64,000 nt of DNA from Hygrocybe punicea (taxonomy: Eukaryota > Basidiomycota > Agaricomycetes > Agaricales > Hygrophoraceae), in the NCBI GenBank assembly GCA_963556145.1, contig OY744464.1, positions 7,725,508-7,789,507 of the forward strand, written 5' to 3'. The stretch's first letter is position 1. Every line of letters begins with the position of its first letter. This document shows, one piece after another, positions 11,177 to 23,728 of the stretch. The translations under genes and the position numbers were made by a program. Below the pieces are notes generated by a model. It saw only the letters and a program-made list of their open reading frames with translations, was not told where the DNA came from and searched no databases.

Positions 11177-14100
11177 TTAAGATTGAGCATATATAAACAG
11201 TACAGCATTATTACCATTACATGACAATAAATTAATATTTGAAAAGTCATCTATATCACCTTCATTAATACAAATTGATCTGGTTGATATACCATCATGA
11301 AACCATACCATACTGTTGATGAATATGTGGGCAGTAAAATGTGCATCACCAAAGTACACAATTCCTCTCAATGTGTAAGCAGTGGATATGTCATCAATTG
11401 ACAAGTTTATAACTTGACTAATTATTAAATTCTCAATAGAGTCAACTGTAAACATGATTAGAGGTGGAATTTTGTTAAATGCAATAAATTTAGTAATCTC
11501 TCCCCAACACAATTGACATTTGTGCCGTTGTCTATTAACTATGATTTGAGCAAGACATGTTGAGATTGTTCCAGAAAATGAATATGAACAATGAAAGATG
11601 GCGTCACATCTATCATTTTCCAGAATGGTTATGTTTTCACAATTGATACATTTAAGACAAGTTGAAGTCATTGGTTCATTTGCTTTCATTATATAATGGG
11701 CCAAATCACTTATGGCAATGCCAACTTGACCATAAGGAAATATTTCGGGTTTATCTTGATGCAATAAATGTCTGATTGTATTTCTAACTGTTTCTAAATC
11801 TGTTGTGTGATTCTTGGATCGTTTGAATCCTAAGCTCAAAATCTTTAATATTTCATTGATGCTATTGAATCTTTTTTTCCAACTTGATGGATCTTCATTC
11901 CATATTGCTAGTAATATTGTAAAGAGTGAATCATAAGCACAGCTCCAATCTTCCGCATCCCATATAAACCCTTTTGGTTCATTTAATTCAATAGTACTTG
12001 TTTTTCGTCTTTTTTTCACTATGGAAGATGAACTTACAACTTGTTGTAATTTTCGTTTTTTATTTTGCAATACATTGGCCATCGAATTTTTATGAGTGAC
12101 AGTGATTGGAACAGTTCCTTTTGCAGGAACAAAGTTGAGGTTTCTGAAATCTGCCTTTTGATTTTTGTTCATATGTTTAATTAATTGCCATGGAGAGGGC
12201 TGTGTTGTGTATTGATTTAGTTGCTCCGTGGCTTTCCATGCAATAGCATGATGAATGTTTTTTGGAATATATGACTTTCCTTTCCATTTTCTAAATTGAT
12301 CAATGATAGAATTTCGCTGATCTCCCTTGACATGGTCTGGTAAGAGTCCTTGATATTTCAGTTTGGTAATCTCATCAAGCAGTTCTAATTCTCTGAATTC
12401 CTGCCTGAGATATCCAGAAGCACCCCCAGTAATTACTTTAGGATCAAAGCCTTGCATGATGATAGTTCCTGCTGCAGAAGCACTTCTTGATAAGCAAGTA
12501 TAATAGGATTGGTGGTTTCTACAACTACTGAGGTCAACTACATTGTTAGGATGATAACGTCCTTGACATGCATAATCAGTCATTGCAAAATTAGGTAGTA
12601 CCAACACTTGTTCTCTTGACAAAGATATCACATCATCATTGGGTAATGAGCACATGGTGGAAGTGACATGTTTTGTAATCGGCACAACATTTTCAGGAAG
12701 TCCTTCTATGTTAATTTTTTTTGGAGGATTCAATAATCTGACAAATAAAGTGTCCAGTACAGTTTGTTGCTCAGGACCTATTGCACTCTGCCAACCCACA
12801 ACTATGCCCTCTGCTCCTTTGGTAATGCAGCACTCTGTTGCATCATTGTTCCTCAGCATCACTGGCATGCCTACACATAAGTCCAATCTTCCTGGTATAT
12901 GATCAGAGGATGATGCATGTGGTTGGCTCCAAAGTAGCTTTTGGAGTGAAGGTTCCAATATCTTTGTGTGTCGAATAGGATCCAAAATTGTTGACATGTG
13001 ATGAGATTTTCTTTTGCTATTGGAACTAGTAGGATCATTCCATCTGTCTATGGAATAGAATGATGTTAATGGTCTCCTATTTTCAGCAGCAAAACATTGA
13101 ATACCAAGTTCATAGATTTTGTCTTTTTGTGCATTCAATGCAGTTATAACTGACACATTCCTGAATTTCTTTTGGGCTAATTTTGGATCATTTGGACCTT
13201 TTCCTGCAACACGAGTACGAAGAAATGCAATATCTTTGGGAGTACATGCTTTGTATCTCATGTTTTCCAAAGCAAGCCTCAGTTGGACATCTTCTTCTGA
13301 CTGATTGGTTTGTCTCATATTTTCACGTAATATAACAACTGTTGTTATTTGATGCCAAAGAGCTTTGCCTATAGCCGCTTCCTGATTTGCTATAGTTTGA
13401 CTGGAATTGATTTGGACACCAACGGTTCCAGAGTATAAAGGAGCACCACTCATAGCTGGTGGAAGTTGGCCAAAATCTCCTGCAAATATCATATTAATGC
13501 CACCAAAGGGTTCATCATAAACACCACGTGCTTTTGCACACTGAGCACTGATTTTATACATATCTCTGCAAGATAACATTGACACCTCATCAATGAAAAT
13601 GTAATCCACACCATCAAGATTGGCACATACTTGTGCAAGGGAACAAGATGATCCTCCCTGATTAATTCCAAGAATGGAGTGATATGTGGATCCATTTACA
13701 AGGGCAGCAGCACCACCGGTTGGTGCAAGAACCACAAATCGATGATTTTCGTTGTGTTTACCAAAAAAACTAGTCAATGCTTTGATGACTTGTGATTTCC
13801 CTGTGCCTGCCATCCCACCAAGATACATGCGTAGCTTAGCAGAACCGTTAATCAAGGTAGAGTGATTCGCAATGATATGAAATGCTCTCTTTTGGTCAGT
13901 GTTCAACTTGTAATCATTGATAGTTACATCAATAAGATGACGATCAGCTCTGTTTGCAGGAATAAACATATGGTTGATGTATGCTGCATCCACTATCTTG
14001 ACATCATTATATTGAAAATTTCCCAATTTATTTATGGTTGCTGTGTTTGTTGGTAAATTTTTATTTCTGTCATCGATGATTTCCTTTTTCTTTGCAAGGA

Positions 14101-17100
14101 CTGCAGTTCTCCACAATTTTGCTGATTGTACTACAGGTGGTTCTATAGGTATCAACGGTCCTATATCTGGGTACCATCAATACAATCATCGAGCCACCCT
14201 GACCTTTTCAAAGTTCTTTCAGCTATCAGCATTTGATCTTTCCTTTTTTGTCCTTTTTGACCAAGTTTCAGGAGTATTTCCGTGTCATTATTGTCTTCAT
14301 CAATATTGTTGTTGAAGTCGTCGCCATTAAATGCAAATTCAGCATTGTGCATGTCATCCAGTTCATCAAGACCGTTTGAGGTCGCCCATGAATACCTTAT
14401 ATTTGCAGTATTATTCTTCTGACGTTTAGCAGAGAAATCATCTCTTGCATCCAAACATTCATACCGCAGACCAAAGTATTTCATGATCTCTAGTTCTTTT
14501 TTAGAAAACTCGTGGTCTATAAAAGCATTATCCCATGTTTGTAATTTACTTTTGAGTTCTTTGCCACTTCTCCATGGCTTGAAACAACAATAATATTCTC
14601 GATCACCATGGTCAGCCCTTGGCAAAGTGTTCGGAATAAAATTAGGAACTATGAAAGGATCATTCCCTTTCATTTTGGCATGGTGGGTAAGATATTGTGG
14701 ATGATTGGAATGTAAAGTATAATCATTTTCAAATTTTGTCAATTTATTAAGATCAACTTCATTTGTTTTATCAGCTATTTCTGTGCCTGCATGTCTATTC
14801 AAACTATCAGGTTTTGGAATTTCATCTATCTCCATGAGTATATCATTATCAACGACATCAGACAAGTTGTCATCACTGGAATAGTCAACATTAGTAGGTT
14901 CAGTGCAAGAGTCAGACAAATCATCACAGCCTAGATTGTCAAAAATTTGGTTTTGCACTGGTTCTTTTCTGGCCCTTTTGGTCTTTGTTTTGGTGCGTCT
15001 TTTCTTTGGTTCCATAGTGGCAAGACGTATCCAGTCATACAGTGATACATTATCATACAAGGCGGGTCTGAACATATAATTATTTACTTTGGAAAGTCCA
15101 ATGTATGCACCATTATTCTTACCAATAACAACCTTTTGTGCATTATTTTGGTCTTCACATATATTAGGAATTTCTTCATCAGACCATGCACTGATAACCT
15201 CTTTAACATAAGATCTCCAAAAGAATGGCACGAATTTATGACTGGTGTAGTGATCAGGATTTCCAAGGACATATAATGAAGCCATTGGAGCACCAATTTC
15301 CATTTTGGAGGTGAGTGAATTGACTATTTGTGTAAACAGCTTTCTGACTTTGTCTTTTCTTTTCAGGTCACCACCAATCATTTCGGAATTCTTATCAAAA
15401 ATACTTTTTATCACTTCAAAAATGCTATAGGTCTTCAAGGAGAATTTTGTAATATAATCTGTTATGTATGCAACTATGGCCTTTATAGCAGTACCTGATA
15501 ATAAGCTGGTCACATCAGAATTGCATCGTAGCATATATGTAACTTCAGGTGTCACCGTGTTCATCCAAGGTTCACCATGCTTGAGGTTGAGAGCACCAGT
15601 GTTAGGTTCTACAAAAGTTTGTTGAAAGATATCACGGGGAAATCGTCATTTACATTCACCTTTCGAATTCAGACAGTATGGCTTTTTTTTGCCATCATGC
15701 CTGTTATGTACATTTAATCGCAATAAAAGATCATCTACAACATCTTGAAACCTTTGCCACCATGTTGATCTTTTGTTGTGATATTGACAATTCATGGAAC
15801 AATTATATGATGGTGGATCTGGCATGACACATGTTGGTGGTTGATAGTCAGGTTTCGACATTGTCTGTTCCATTTTCTGTGATACCTCATCTTTAGAACC
15901 TGTCATGAATTGTCCTACACACAAACTTTCCAAATATTCCACTAATCTTTTCTGAAAGTCAGAATTTTCACCCATAATTTTGTCACGTATTTCCTGAGGT
16001 GTAAGGCATCTCTTTATCCACAACAGCATATGAAGATGCAAGGTAAGATGTCCTTGTTCCTCTACCGTTGCATAATAACCTGATGTGTTTCCATACAGGC
16101 CAGGATGAGATTCATTTATTCCTAATATATGTTTGATGAACATTTCAGTAGTAAAGTGAAAAAAGCGGGCTCCAGCAACTGGATTGTTTGCAATTAGTTT
16201 GTAACAATCCTGGGGTAGACGTAGTTTAGGATAAAACTTTTCTTTGTTGTCAGCATAATATAAGCATAGTGGGTGATTGATGTCTGCAGGTGCAAAAGTG
16301 ATAAACCAAGTCGGAGCACCAATATAGGATATCAGAGACCAAATCTCATTTCGCATGTATTTCTTGTTAGTAATTGAACCTTTGACCTGACCAGCTACGT
16401 GATCCAGATCAGAAATGAGTTTATAGCATGCTTTCTCTTCCGATGTATCTGGTTTGACTCTATCACCTCTAGATAATCTCTTAGAGAGGTCATCCAAAAC
16501 AGCTGTATTGATATTCATCAGGCGATCTGCAATATCGTTGAAATTATGTTTATTAGTCAACAAATATCCTCCGGTTGTACTGTCCTTGATTTGTTCTTGA
16601 TTGAATGCAATCAATGGAAAATAGGGATCGGTTTGAAATCTTTTGTCATTGTACATCAGGAGATGTCTTTTGTGCATCATATCACTGATGCTTAAAACAT
16701 CATTGTCTATGCTGCTAATACCACCCAAGCCATATGGAAATAGGCAGGGAAACATCATAGGATATAACTGAGGATTATTAAAGAACGATTCTGGATTTCT
16801 AGCATGGCTTATGGCAAGAACACCACCATGGTCATCTATCAAGTGCTTGGTCGCTCTAGCTATTAATGCCTTTGGACTTGTAATATCTAGATTTTCGCCA
16901 GTTACTCCACTAACAACAAAGGGACAAGGCCCATCTTCCACACCATCTTCCACTTCATTGTCAAATGCACTAGTGGCTTCTGGTTCCTTATTTGTGTCTG
17001 CTGGTCGATATGCAACCACAACAGGAATTCCATGATCTGGATATTGTGCTAGATTTTCATAGGAGATATCTAAATCATAGTAATCCATGTGATTCAATTT

Positions 17101-19546
17101 CAGCCATTCTAAAGCTGCAGAAACTCGCCTTCGGCAAACCAATAAAGGCGTTCGCTCCATGTCTTCTGGAGTTGGTCTGGCAGGACCAGTGAAAATAAAC
17201 GCTAGCACTTCATCAAGTTCTTTAATTGTTGGAGGCAACCGTTGATATATCTTTGGTGTTGGGTTTTGAAACATGATGGCATTTGCTTTCATTTTATGCA
17301 TCCCAGAGGAGACACGAACAATACATTTGTTGTGACGAACACGGGCAATCAAAAGTTGTTCAGCAAATGTTAGATTTTGAAGTTGTGCAGGAATTCTTCC
17401 CATCCAAAGTCCATTCACCAAAGCATATTTGGGAGTTTGGCCTTTATTCAGACTGAGCACACATGGTTTGCATATCCATTTACATGTGTCATCTAGCACT
17501 GGACCTTTGATATCCTCTATTGGATCAGAACAATGATATCGTTCACATCTTGTGATTCCCATATTGTCTCTACAGTCATTCATGGCTCCTTGAGACAGCA
17601 TGGGTCCTTGAGACAAAGGCCCCGGAAGACATCAATTTCATTGAATACTCCCTCGGAGTTGACCATAGTACATAGACAATCTTCATACCCACCTGTTGAT
17701 AAAATAATTGCAGTGCCTGATGCTTGTTAGGCTTGGCACCGTGCAGATTAGTGATGAAAATTCAATAAAATGTGCCATAACTCCCCAAATGACGACACCA
17801 ATGTCTGAAATTTGTGGTAGTTTTTGTCTCACACTTCATGCACACACATTTGTACAAAAAAAACAAACCGTCTGCACCCAAGAAATGTGTATTCTCTGCT
17901 CAATGGCCGGCACAGTGAGCGGCATGTCACGTCACACTTCCCAATTAGGACTGATGCACGCACAAATTGCTTAGGAAGTCACGCTGATGTGACACTGTCG
18001 CAAGGACCCAATTAGGGCCGATAAGCACTTTTTCTAAAGATCCTTTTCATCGTCTATGTTCCTCACCTCCGATAAGAATTCTGAAGCTCTCACTAGTAAT
18101 ATGACATATTTGAGGATGAGATCAGGTATTTAAATGAGGAAAAAAGGCTGTTTAATGCAAATTCCGAGGTGTAACTAAGTTTGGCTGTCTCAAGGATCCA
18201 TGAATGACTGTAGTTAATATTTTCAGATTAACCTTCGTCTTTGACAATAAAGACATGTTTTTCAATGCAACCAATTGACCACATACAGCACACCCACTTT
18301 CTTGGAAACATTCAGGTGATGTATCTCTGCACCAGTTGCTGATTATGGTTTCCTTCAATTCAATAGATGGAGGAGGAGGAGGAAATAATTGCTCATCTGA
18401 CTTGTCCAATTCTTCTTCCATTTGAGCCTGAGTTTCTCCTTTGCCGCACTCATATGTTTCTGCCATTTTTTGCCTCCTGTACCACTGTTTACACAGGTCT
18501 TTATGTGATTTAATATCATGCACATGAAAAATAGAAACATGAGTATCACAAGCTGAACAATTATGCCTCATTAATGCCACAGATAGATCTTGTCCATGTA
18601 ATCTTTGTAATGTCTTTGACAAATATATACCATGTATTGTTGTTATTTCACCAATATCCTTCACTGTCAAATTCGGCAGAAGTTCATGTAAAGGCATTTT
18701 AACACATGCATATGTTTTTCTATCTTCATATAAAGTGTTGGCTGTTTGTTCATCAATATGCCCCACATATTCGAATAATATGTCAGAATCATGGTTGATA
18801 TTATTAGATGGTAGCATAAAAGATTGAAGAAAGCTAAACTTGAATGTTGGTATTCGTTTACCACCACCAATGTAGTCATATCTATGAACGAAATTTATAT
18901 ATAAAGATTTAAACAAGTGTCCGAATAAATTCAAATTGAACACAATTATGTTTGAACGGCTATGCCGTATTATGAAACATAGTGTGGTCCACAGCAACGT
19001 TGCATGTGATAGAGAACTAGTAATACAATGAAATAAATATGTTTTGAAATCATGTCGTCTCAATAGCGATCGCATGAGCAATGCTTTGATCATTTTACAA
19101 CAACATTGGACAGTGATAGGTTTGAGAAGACAATACAAAGCAAAGAGATATTTAGGAGGTAAGAAATATGTTCTTGCATATTGAATAGAACATATTCGCA
19201 TTTTGAAGGTGCTATTTTTAAATGTAGTCCAAACAAATAATGGATCGACTGTCAAGTTATCTTTTGTTTCTTTTGTTATTCCAATGATCTTTACATATAG
19301 TGTTGCATTTATTTGCATCAATATTGTTGCATCGCCCTGATCTGGGGCCAACTCATGTTCTATGAGTTTTCTTTGAAAAACATCCAATTCTTGGGTCAAG
19401 GTCGATATCACAGGACAGGAAATTGGTTCAGGAGAGATATACATAAGTTTGTCTTGGCATAGTTGTGGAAATAATGTTGCATTTGCAAGGAAATATAGAT
19501 AAGTCAAACATGCAATGCAGACACGGATGATGTTGTGGGGATTCAT
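11177..19546 (-). pseudogene. Helitron Rep-helicase with C-terminal peptidase-like domain
   Basis: The gene reads leftward. The N-terminal part (ORF to 19546; conserved from about 18790) has C/H-rich segments such as SACDTHVSIFH and SGCAVCGQLV. The Rep part (15646-17571) includes ERTPLLVCRRRVSAALEWLK and the HUH motif HLTLHLHMLLW (HLH near 16030-16038). The next block (14161-15564) contains the two-tyrosine segment YITDYITK. The Pif1-type helicase block (11177-14155) has Walker A GGMAGTGKSQ, Walker B YIFIDEVSML and SRSASAAGTIIM. A C-terminal extension resembles ubiquitin-specific peptidases: WSCAYDSLFT (candidate Cys, near 11935) and DAHFTAHIF (candidate His, near 11330). Three lesions inactivate it: a MITE at 17573-18210, an in-frame TGA at 15646-15648, and a one-base frameshift near 14170 (between CIDG and YPDIGPLIP). 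The true start inside the first ORF is uncertain. Confidence 0.9.
17573..18210. mobile_element. 638-bp Tc1/mariner-type MITE inside the Helitron Rep gene
   Basis: Terminal inverted repeats begin CAGTCATTCATGG and extend ~27 bp (one mismatch: GGCTCC versus GGATCC). The element is flanked by TA at 17571-17572 and 18211-18212, the TA duplication typical of Tc1/mariner elements. Excising the element plus one TA joins the Rep frame exactly (NLKILT to RDNMGITRCERY). A subterminal direct repeat of GGxTCCTTGAGACA follows the left end. No transposase is encoded. Confidence 0.9.
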
Positions 19547-20634
19547 GAGGATTTGTGACAGTAAGAGGAAACACCGCCCATTTAACTAGTCAAGTGGTTC
19601 GGATCATGAATAACAATTAACACAATGGGATTGATCATATGACATTATATTATTTGTAAGCTTTTCCCAAAACACCATAAGGCGTGCCTGAATCTTTAGA
19701 AATCTGTGTTTACTTTTTTTATTCCATTCTATGTTCCTGTGACATGCCTTGATACAGGCCAAAAATGCATCTGTATCATGAATAGCTGCCTTATGATCTT
19801 ATTAGGGGTCTGGCTGACAAGACATTGATCAAACCAACTGAGAAGAACAATGGTACCCCCTTTTAAGATATTTTGTGGATTTAATCTTCAGAGTCTCAGT
19901 GATATTTATTTCTAGCTTGCTCAACAGACAAAACAGGTATTGAAGTTTAACAACCAGGCTGTTTGACAACTGTGCATATTTGACAATTGCTTGGTAATTC
20001 ATGGAAATTATCATTGTTCTTCATCCTTGTCAGAAATACATTGTCATTTTTATGGAGCTGTACGTATCATTCCCACACAAGTATACTGTATTATTCTGGT
20101 ACCAAAGAGTCATAGCTCCCCTTGGAGTGACAGTTATATCTTCCACTACAAGAGGGGGTTTTGTTACTCTTGTATCATTGTATCCTCATTTAATAGGTCC
20201 ATAAAGTTGGTGATTCTGGTTTCTTACATATATTCAATTTGAATTTTCATTAGCCCGAATGAGAGTCATCTCAGGTTGTCCTTCTCAAGTTGAGTGTGTA
20301 GGTGGTTGTACAACTGAACTGAAAGTAATGCATTCACCAGGATATATTTTAGACAAACAGATTTTCAGTCAACAAGATTGATGCCTTATGCTGTATCTAT
20401 GCTCACTATCATGCTCAATTCTTATGGTCATAGGACAGTAACACAAACCATTTTTAACGGAGCAAAAAGAAATACATATATAGAAACTGTACAAATGTTA
20501 ATAGTAGTGATGTATGAGGAGGACATTTGAGGGCACAGATTGTCACCAAGTTTCCAGAAATCAACGACTGGGATACAGTCTTTTTAGTCAAATATAATGA
20601 ATACTCCACAAAAGAAGGACTTACTCCTCCGAAA
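19547..20634. other. Helitron interior without a supported gene
   Basis: This AT-rich sequence lies between the Rep-helicase start and the end of gene A. Short frames on both strands lack recognisable motifs. It may hold the Rep-helicase promoter and gene A terminator. Confidence 0.35.
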
Positions 20635-22558
20635 TTAAGGCCCGGGATCAAGTTTGGATGTCGATGGCTTGGGAGATGAAGGCCTCGTTTGGCTTGGAGT
20701 AATGGAGAGTAGGATTTCGGGTGGAATGATGTTGCTCCAATCCACATCCATTGATGAAGCGCTGGGCTCTGCAGGGGTCGATGACTGGTGGCGTGACGAT
20801 GCACGCGTATTGGGACGGAATCCTAGGACATGGAGAAGATCAGAATTGGAATATATACAGCCTATGATGTAATGTTGAAATACATACCCGGAGTCGGAGA
20901 CTTCTTCGGTGGCTTCACCAGGTTGAGCTTCTCTACGATAATGCCCGCTTGCTCCGAAGCAACATCCAATTTCCTCCTCTTTGCCATCTCGCCATCCTCG
21001 TGACCATCGCTGGGAGACATCTTTTCAGGTTCGGGAGATCCGTCATTGTTGTCCATGGTTATATCATTATCAACATCCAACAACCCTGCCCACTCTGGTC
21101 CTAAAATGTCCAACTTCGCGGATTCCGGTGCCACAACATCTGGCTCGGGGGCGATGGGTGGCTTAATCTCCATTGTCAATTTCTCCGATGCCGATTGCCG
21201 GGTTGTGCGCAACGACCCAATTTCAACAGCGACTGCGAGATGTCAGTGCATTAATCATAACAAGGTGAGCAACGTACGTATTTGGGCCTTAGACCGCTTC
21301 TTCTTTACCGGGGCTACGTCCTCCTCCATCTTTATGTCGTCTATACATGAATAAATGTGTTGGATCATCGTTTTGATATTCGGAATTCAATAACTCACCC
21401 TCATCGTCGTCCTCGGCTTTGGACTTGATTGTGCGCTCTGTCATGATGAAGGGTTTGCATGTATGACAATCACAGACAATGAAAGTACTTACTGGACTTG
21501 GGCTTGGGCTTGGGCTTCTTTTTGTCCTTCTCGGACGAATTGTCTGCGCCACCTGAATATTCAATAGATCTATACACCACTATGGTTGAAAATTTGTACA
21601 AACCAGCAGAAGATGCCTTCTGTTTTTTGACCAATTTTGACTTGGCTTTGCCCTTGCCCTTGCCCTGGGCAACTGGCTCCTCTGCAAATGTATTATATCA
21701 TTAGCACAATCACACATGTAATTCTAGATCACACCTTCATCATCATCCGCCACATCAGAATCGACGAGGACACTATGTCCTTTACACCAAGCAATAACAT
21801 GACCGATGATCTCGAGCTTTGTGGCGTCCGGAAGCCCACCGAATGACCAATTTGCCAAGGTTCCGCTGTGCCATGCTGGCACGGATTTGTCATATTTTGC
21901 CCAATCTATGATGCCAGACGTGAGAATTCATTTGGCCATAAATACATATATACTTACCTAGATCCTTGGGCTTGATCTCGGTGTTCACAGCGCCATGTTG
22001 AATCAAAGCCGATGGAGAATGTTTCCCGACATAAAATTCTTTCAGGAGCCAATCATCGAAGATCTTGCTTCGCCAGTCACGGGTAACCTGGTTTGCCCGT
22101 TTCGCCACCAAGACTTCTGCCCAAATTTCGTCCATGATGGTGTCGGTATACTTGAGGTAATCCCGAAGTGAATCGGTCCCTTCCTTATCATTTTTGACGT
22201 AGTCCGGCGAGTAGTTGGGTGCCTTGTTGTATGCGATGGCTGCTGTCGCGTAGATGTACATATCCATTTGATAAATCAAGCGACGGAGCGGTTCCTCGTA
22301 TCGTTCGGGGATTTCGCGCCATAACTCACCTCGGGCGGTGGCATCGTGGGGGTGTGTCTTCAGTACATAGAGATTACGAGAAAATACGGGAATGGTGCCG
22401 GATTCCTTGTTGGGTGCCGGAATCTTGGGCGGGACCATGTACTGGATTTGGAAGATGCGATGTGGCTCCTGCAGCTTTTTGGGCGGCGCATCAGGCCAGT
22501 ACTTGAAGGCGGCGGGATTGACAGCGGGAGTCGAGGTTTTGACGACTGGCAAGGACAT
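20635..22558 (-). CDS. Passenger gene A: eight-exon, 514-residue unknown protein
   Basis: I do not recognise the family. Exons read leftward: 22558-21958, 21905-21735, 21681-21604, 21552-21493, 21437-21399, 21340-21278, 21232-20888 and 20822-20635. Every intron is GT-AG and every junction falls in the same phase, giving one uninterrupted frame of 515 codons including the stop. The start is the ATG of MSLPVVKTSTPAVNPAAF; an ORF extends upstream, but this ATG begins the compositionally normal part. Residues 1-200 look globular (YEEPLRRLIYQMDMYIYATA). The middle is Lys-rich (KGKGKAKSKLVKKQK; KKKPKPKPKS) and the tail acidic/Ser-Pro-rich, suggesting a nuclear or chromatin-bound protein. The intact structure, amid decayed neighbours, suggests it was functional until recently. 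It is divergent from gene B across the palindrome array. Confidence 0.75.
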
Positions 22559-22942
22559 GGTAGATGAAATAAAAGTTTTTTGGTCGACGTGTGAGGCGAT
22601 TTGAGAGCAAAAGAAAAGGGCGGATTTATTACTCAACGCTCCAGACTATGAATACGGATGTCACGACCACGTGACCAGATCAATCGCCACATGTTCAACC
22701 TCATGTTCGGCTTCTTTGCATGCATAAACAACAGATCTATTTATTTATGTTTTTGATGTGGCTCGAGCTTAGAAGTTGTCCAAAGCTAGTAATTGCACGC
22801 AGAAAACCGACATGTGCAGCGTATGGAATATTTTCCAGTTGGTAAGGCGATAAATCGAGTTAATTCGTTCGATGAATATTCACGGACTGGTCCGTTGACG
22901 GAAAAGCACAACAAGTCTGACTTGTTGGATGGATGTAGAAGG

Positions 22943-23476
22943 ACTAGATATACTACAACAAACATGTTGTTTGGTGTGTTCGGTCACTGGACATGTTTGG
23001 TGGATGTCAATGTACGACTAGATATACTACACCGAACACATCGAACATGTTCGATGTGTTTGGTGTAGTATATCTAGTAATATTGGTTCACCAACGTTGA
23101 CCGAACATCTCCACCGAACACACCAAACATGTTCGATGTGTTCAGTGTGGTATATCCGGTCACAACCGTTGGTTGACATCCACCAAACATCTCCACCGAA
23201 CACACCGAACATGTTCGATGTGTTCGGTGTAGTATATCTAGTAATATTGGTTCACCAACGTTGACCGAACATCTCCACCGAACACACCGAACATGTTCGA
23301 TGTGTTCGGTGTGGTATATCTAGTCACAACCGTTGGTTGACATCCACCGAACATCTCCACCGAACACACCGAACATGTTCGATGTGTTCGGTGTAGTATA
23401 TCTCCTCATAATGGTTGGTTGACATCCACCGAACATCTCCACCGAACACACCAAACACATCCGATCTGTTCGGTGG
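22943..23476. repeat. Six palindromes at exact 82-bp spacing (iteron-like array)
   Basis: A near-perfect ~32-bp palindrome, left half CCGAACACAYCGAACATG and right half its complement, begins at 23032, 23114, 23196, 23278, 23360 and 23442. Each step is 82 bp. Two spacer types alternate, one with TAGTAATATTGGTTCACC, the other with CACAACCGTTGGTTGACA, so the higher-order unit is 164 bp. A degenerate half-unit lies at 22943-23010. The array occupies the intergenic region between divergent genes A and B. Related motifs recur at 30313-30378. Confidence 0.9.
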
Positions 23477-23728
23477 ATATTTCTCTTTCAAGACATTTAA
23501 ATGATTCCATTGCTGATCAACGTGTTTGGCACGTGTTCGTTGTTTTATCATTGCCACTCTTGTCAGGTGACATAATTCCGACGTCTTATAATTAGAAGGT
23601 TTGTGGAATCGTCACCACCCGCTATCAACCACCCTGAAAGTAATCAATCATTAAGGTATTGATGTATTAATGATATCTGTGTCTGTTCCTCATACCACCC
23701 ATCCGAAATCCTGCCTAGGTCCACAAAC

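Noticed and set aside
23032..23476. CRISPR-like regular repeat array
   Set aside because: Spacers are themselves conserved in two alternating types, no cas genes exist, and the organism is a fungus.
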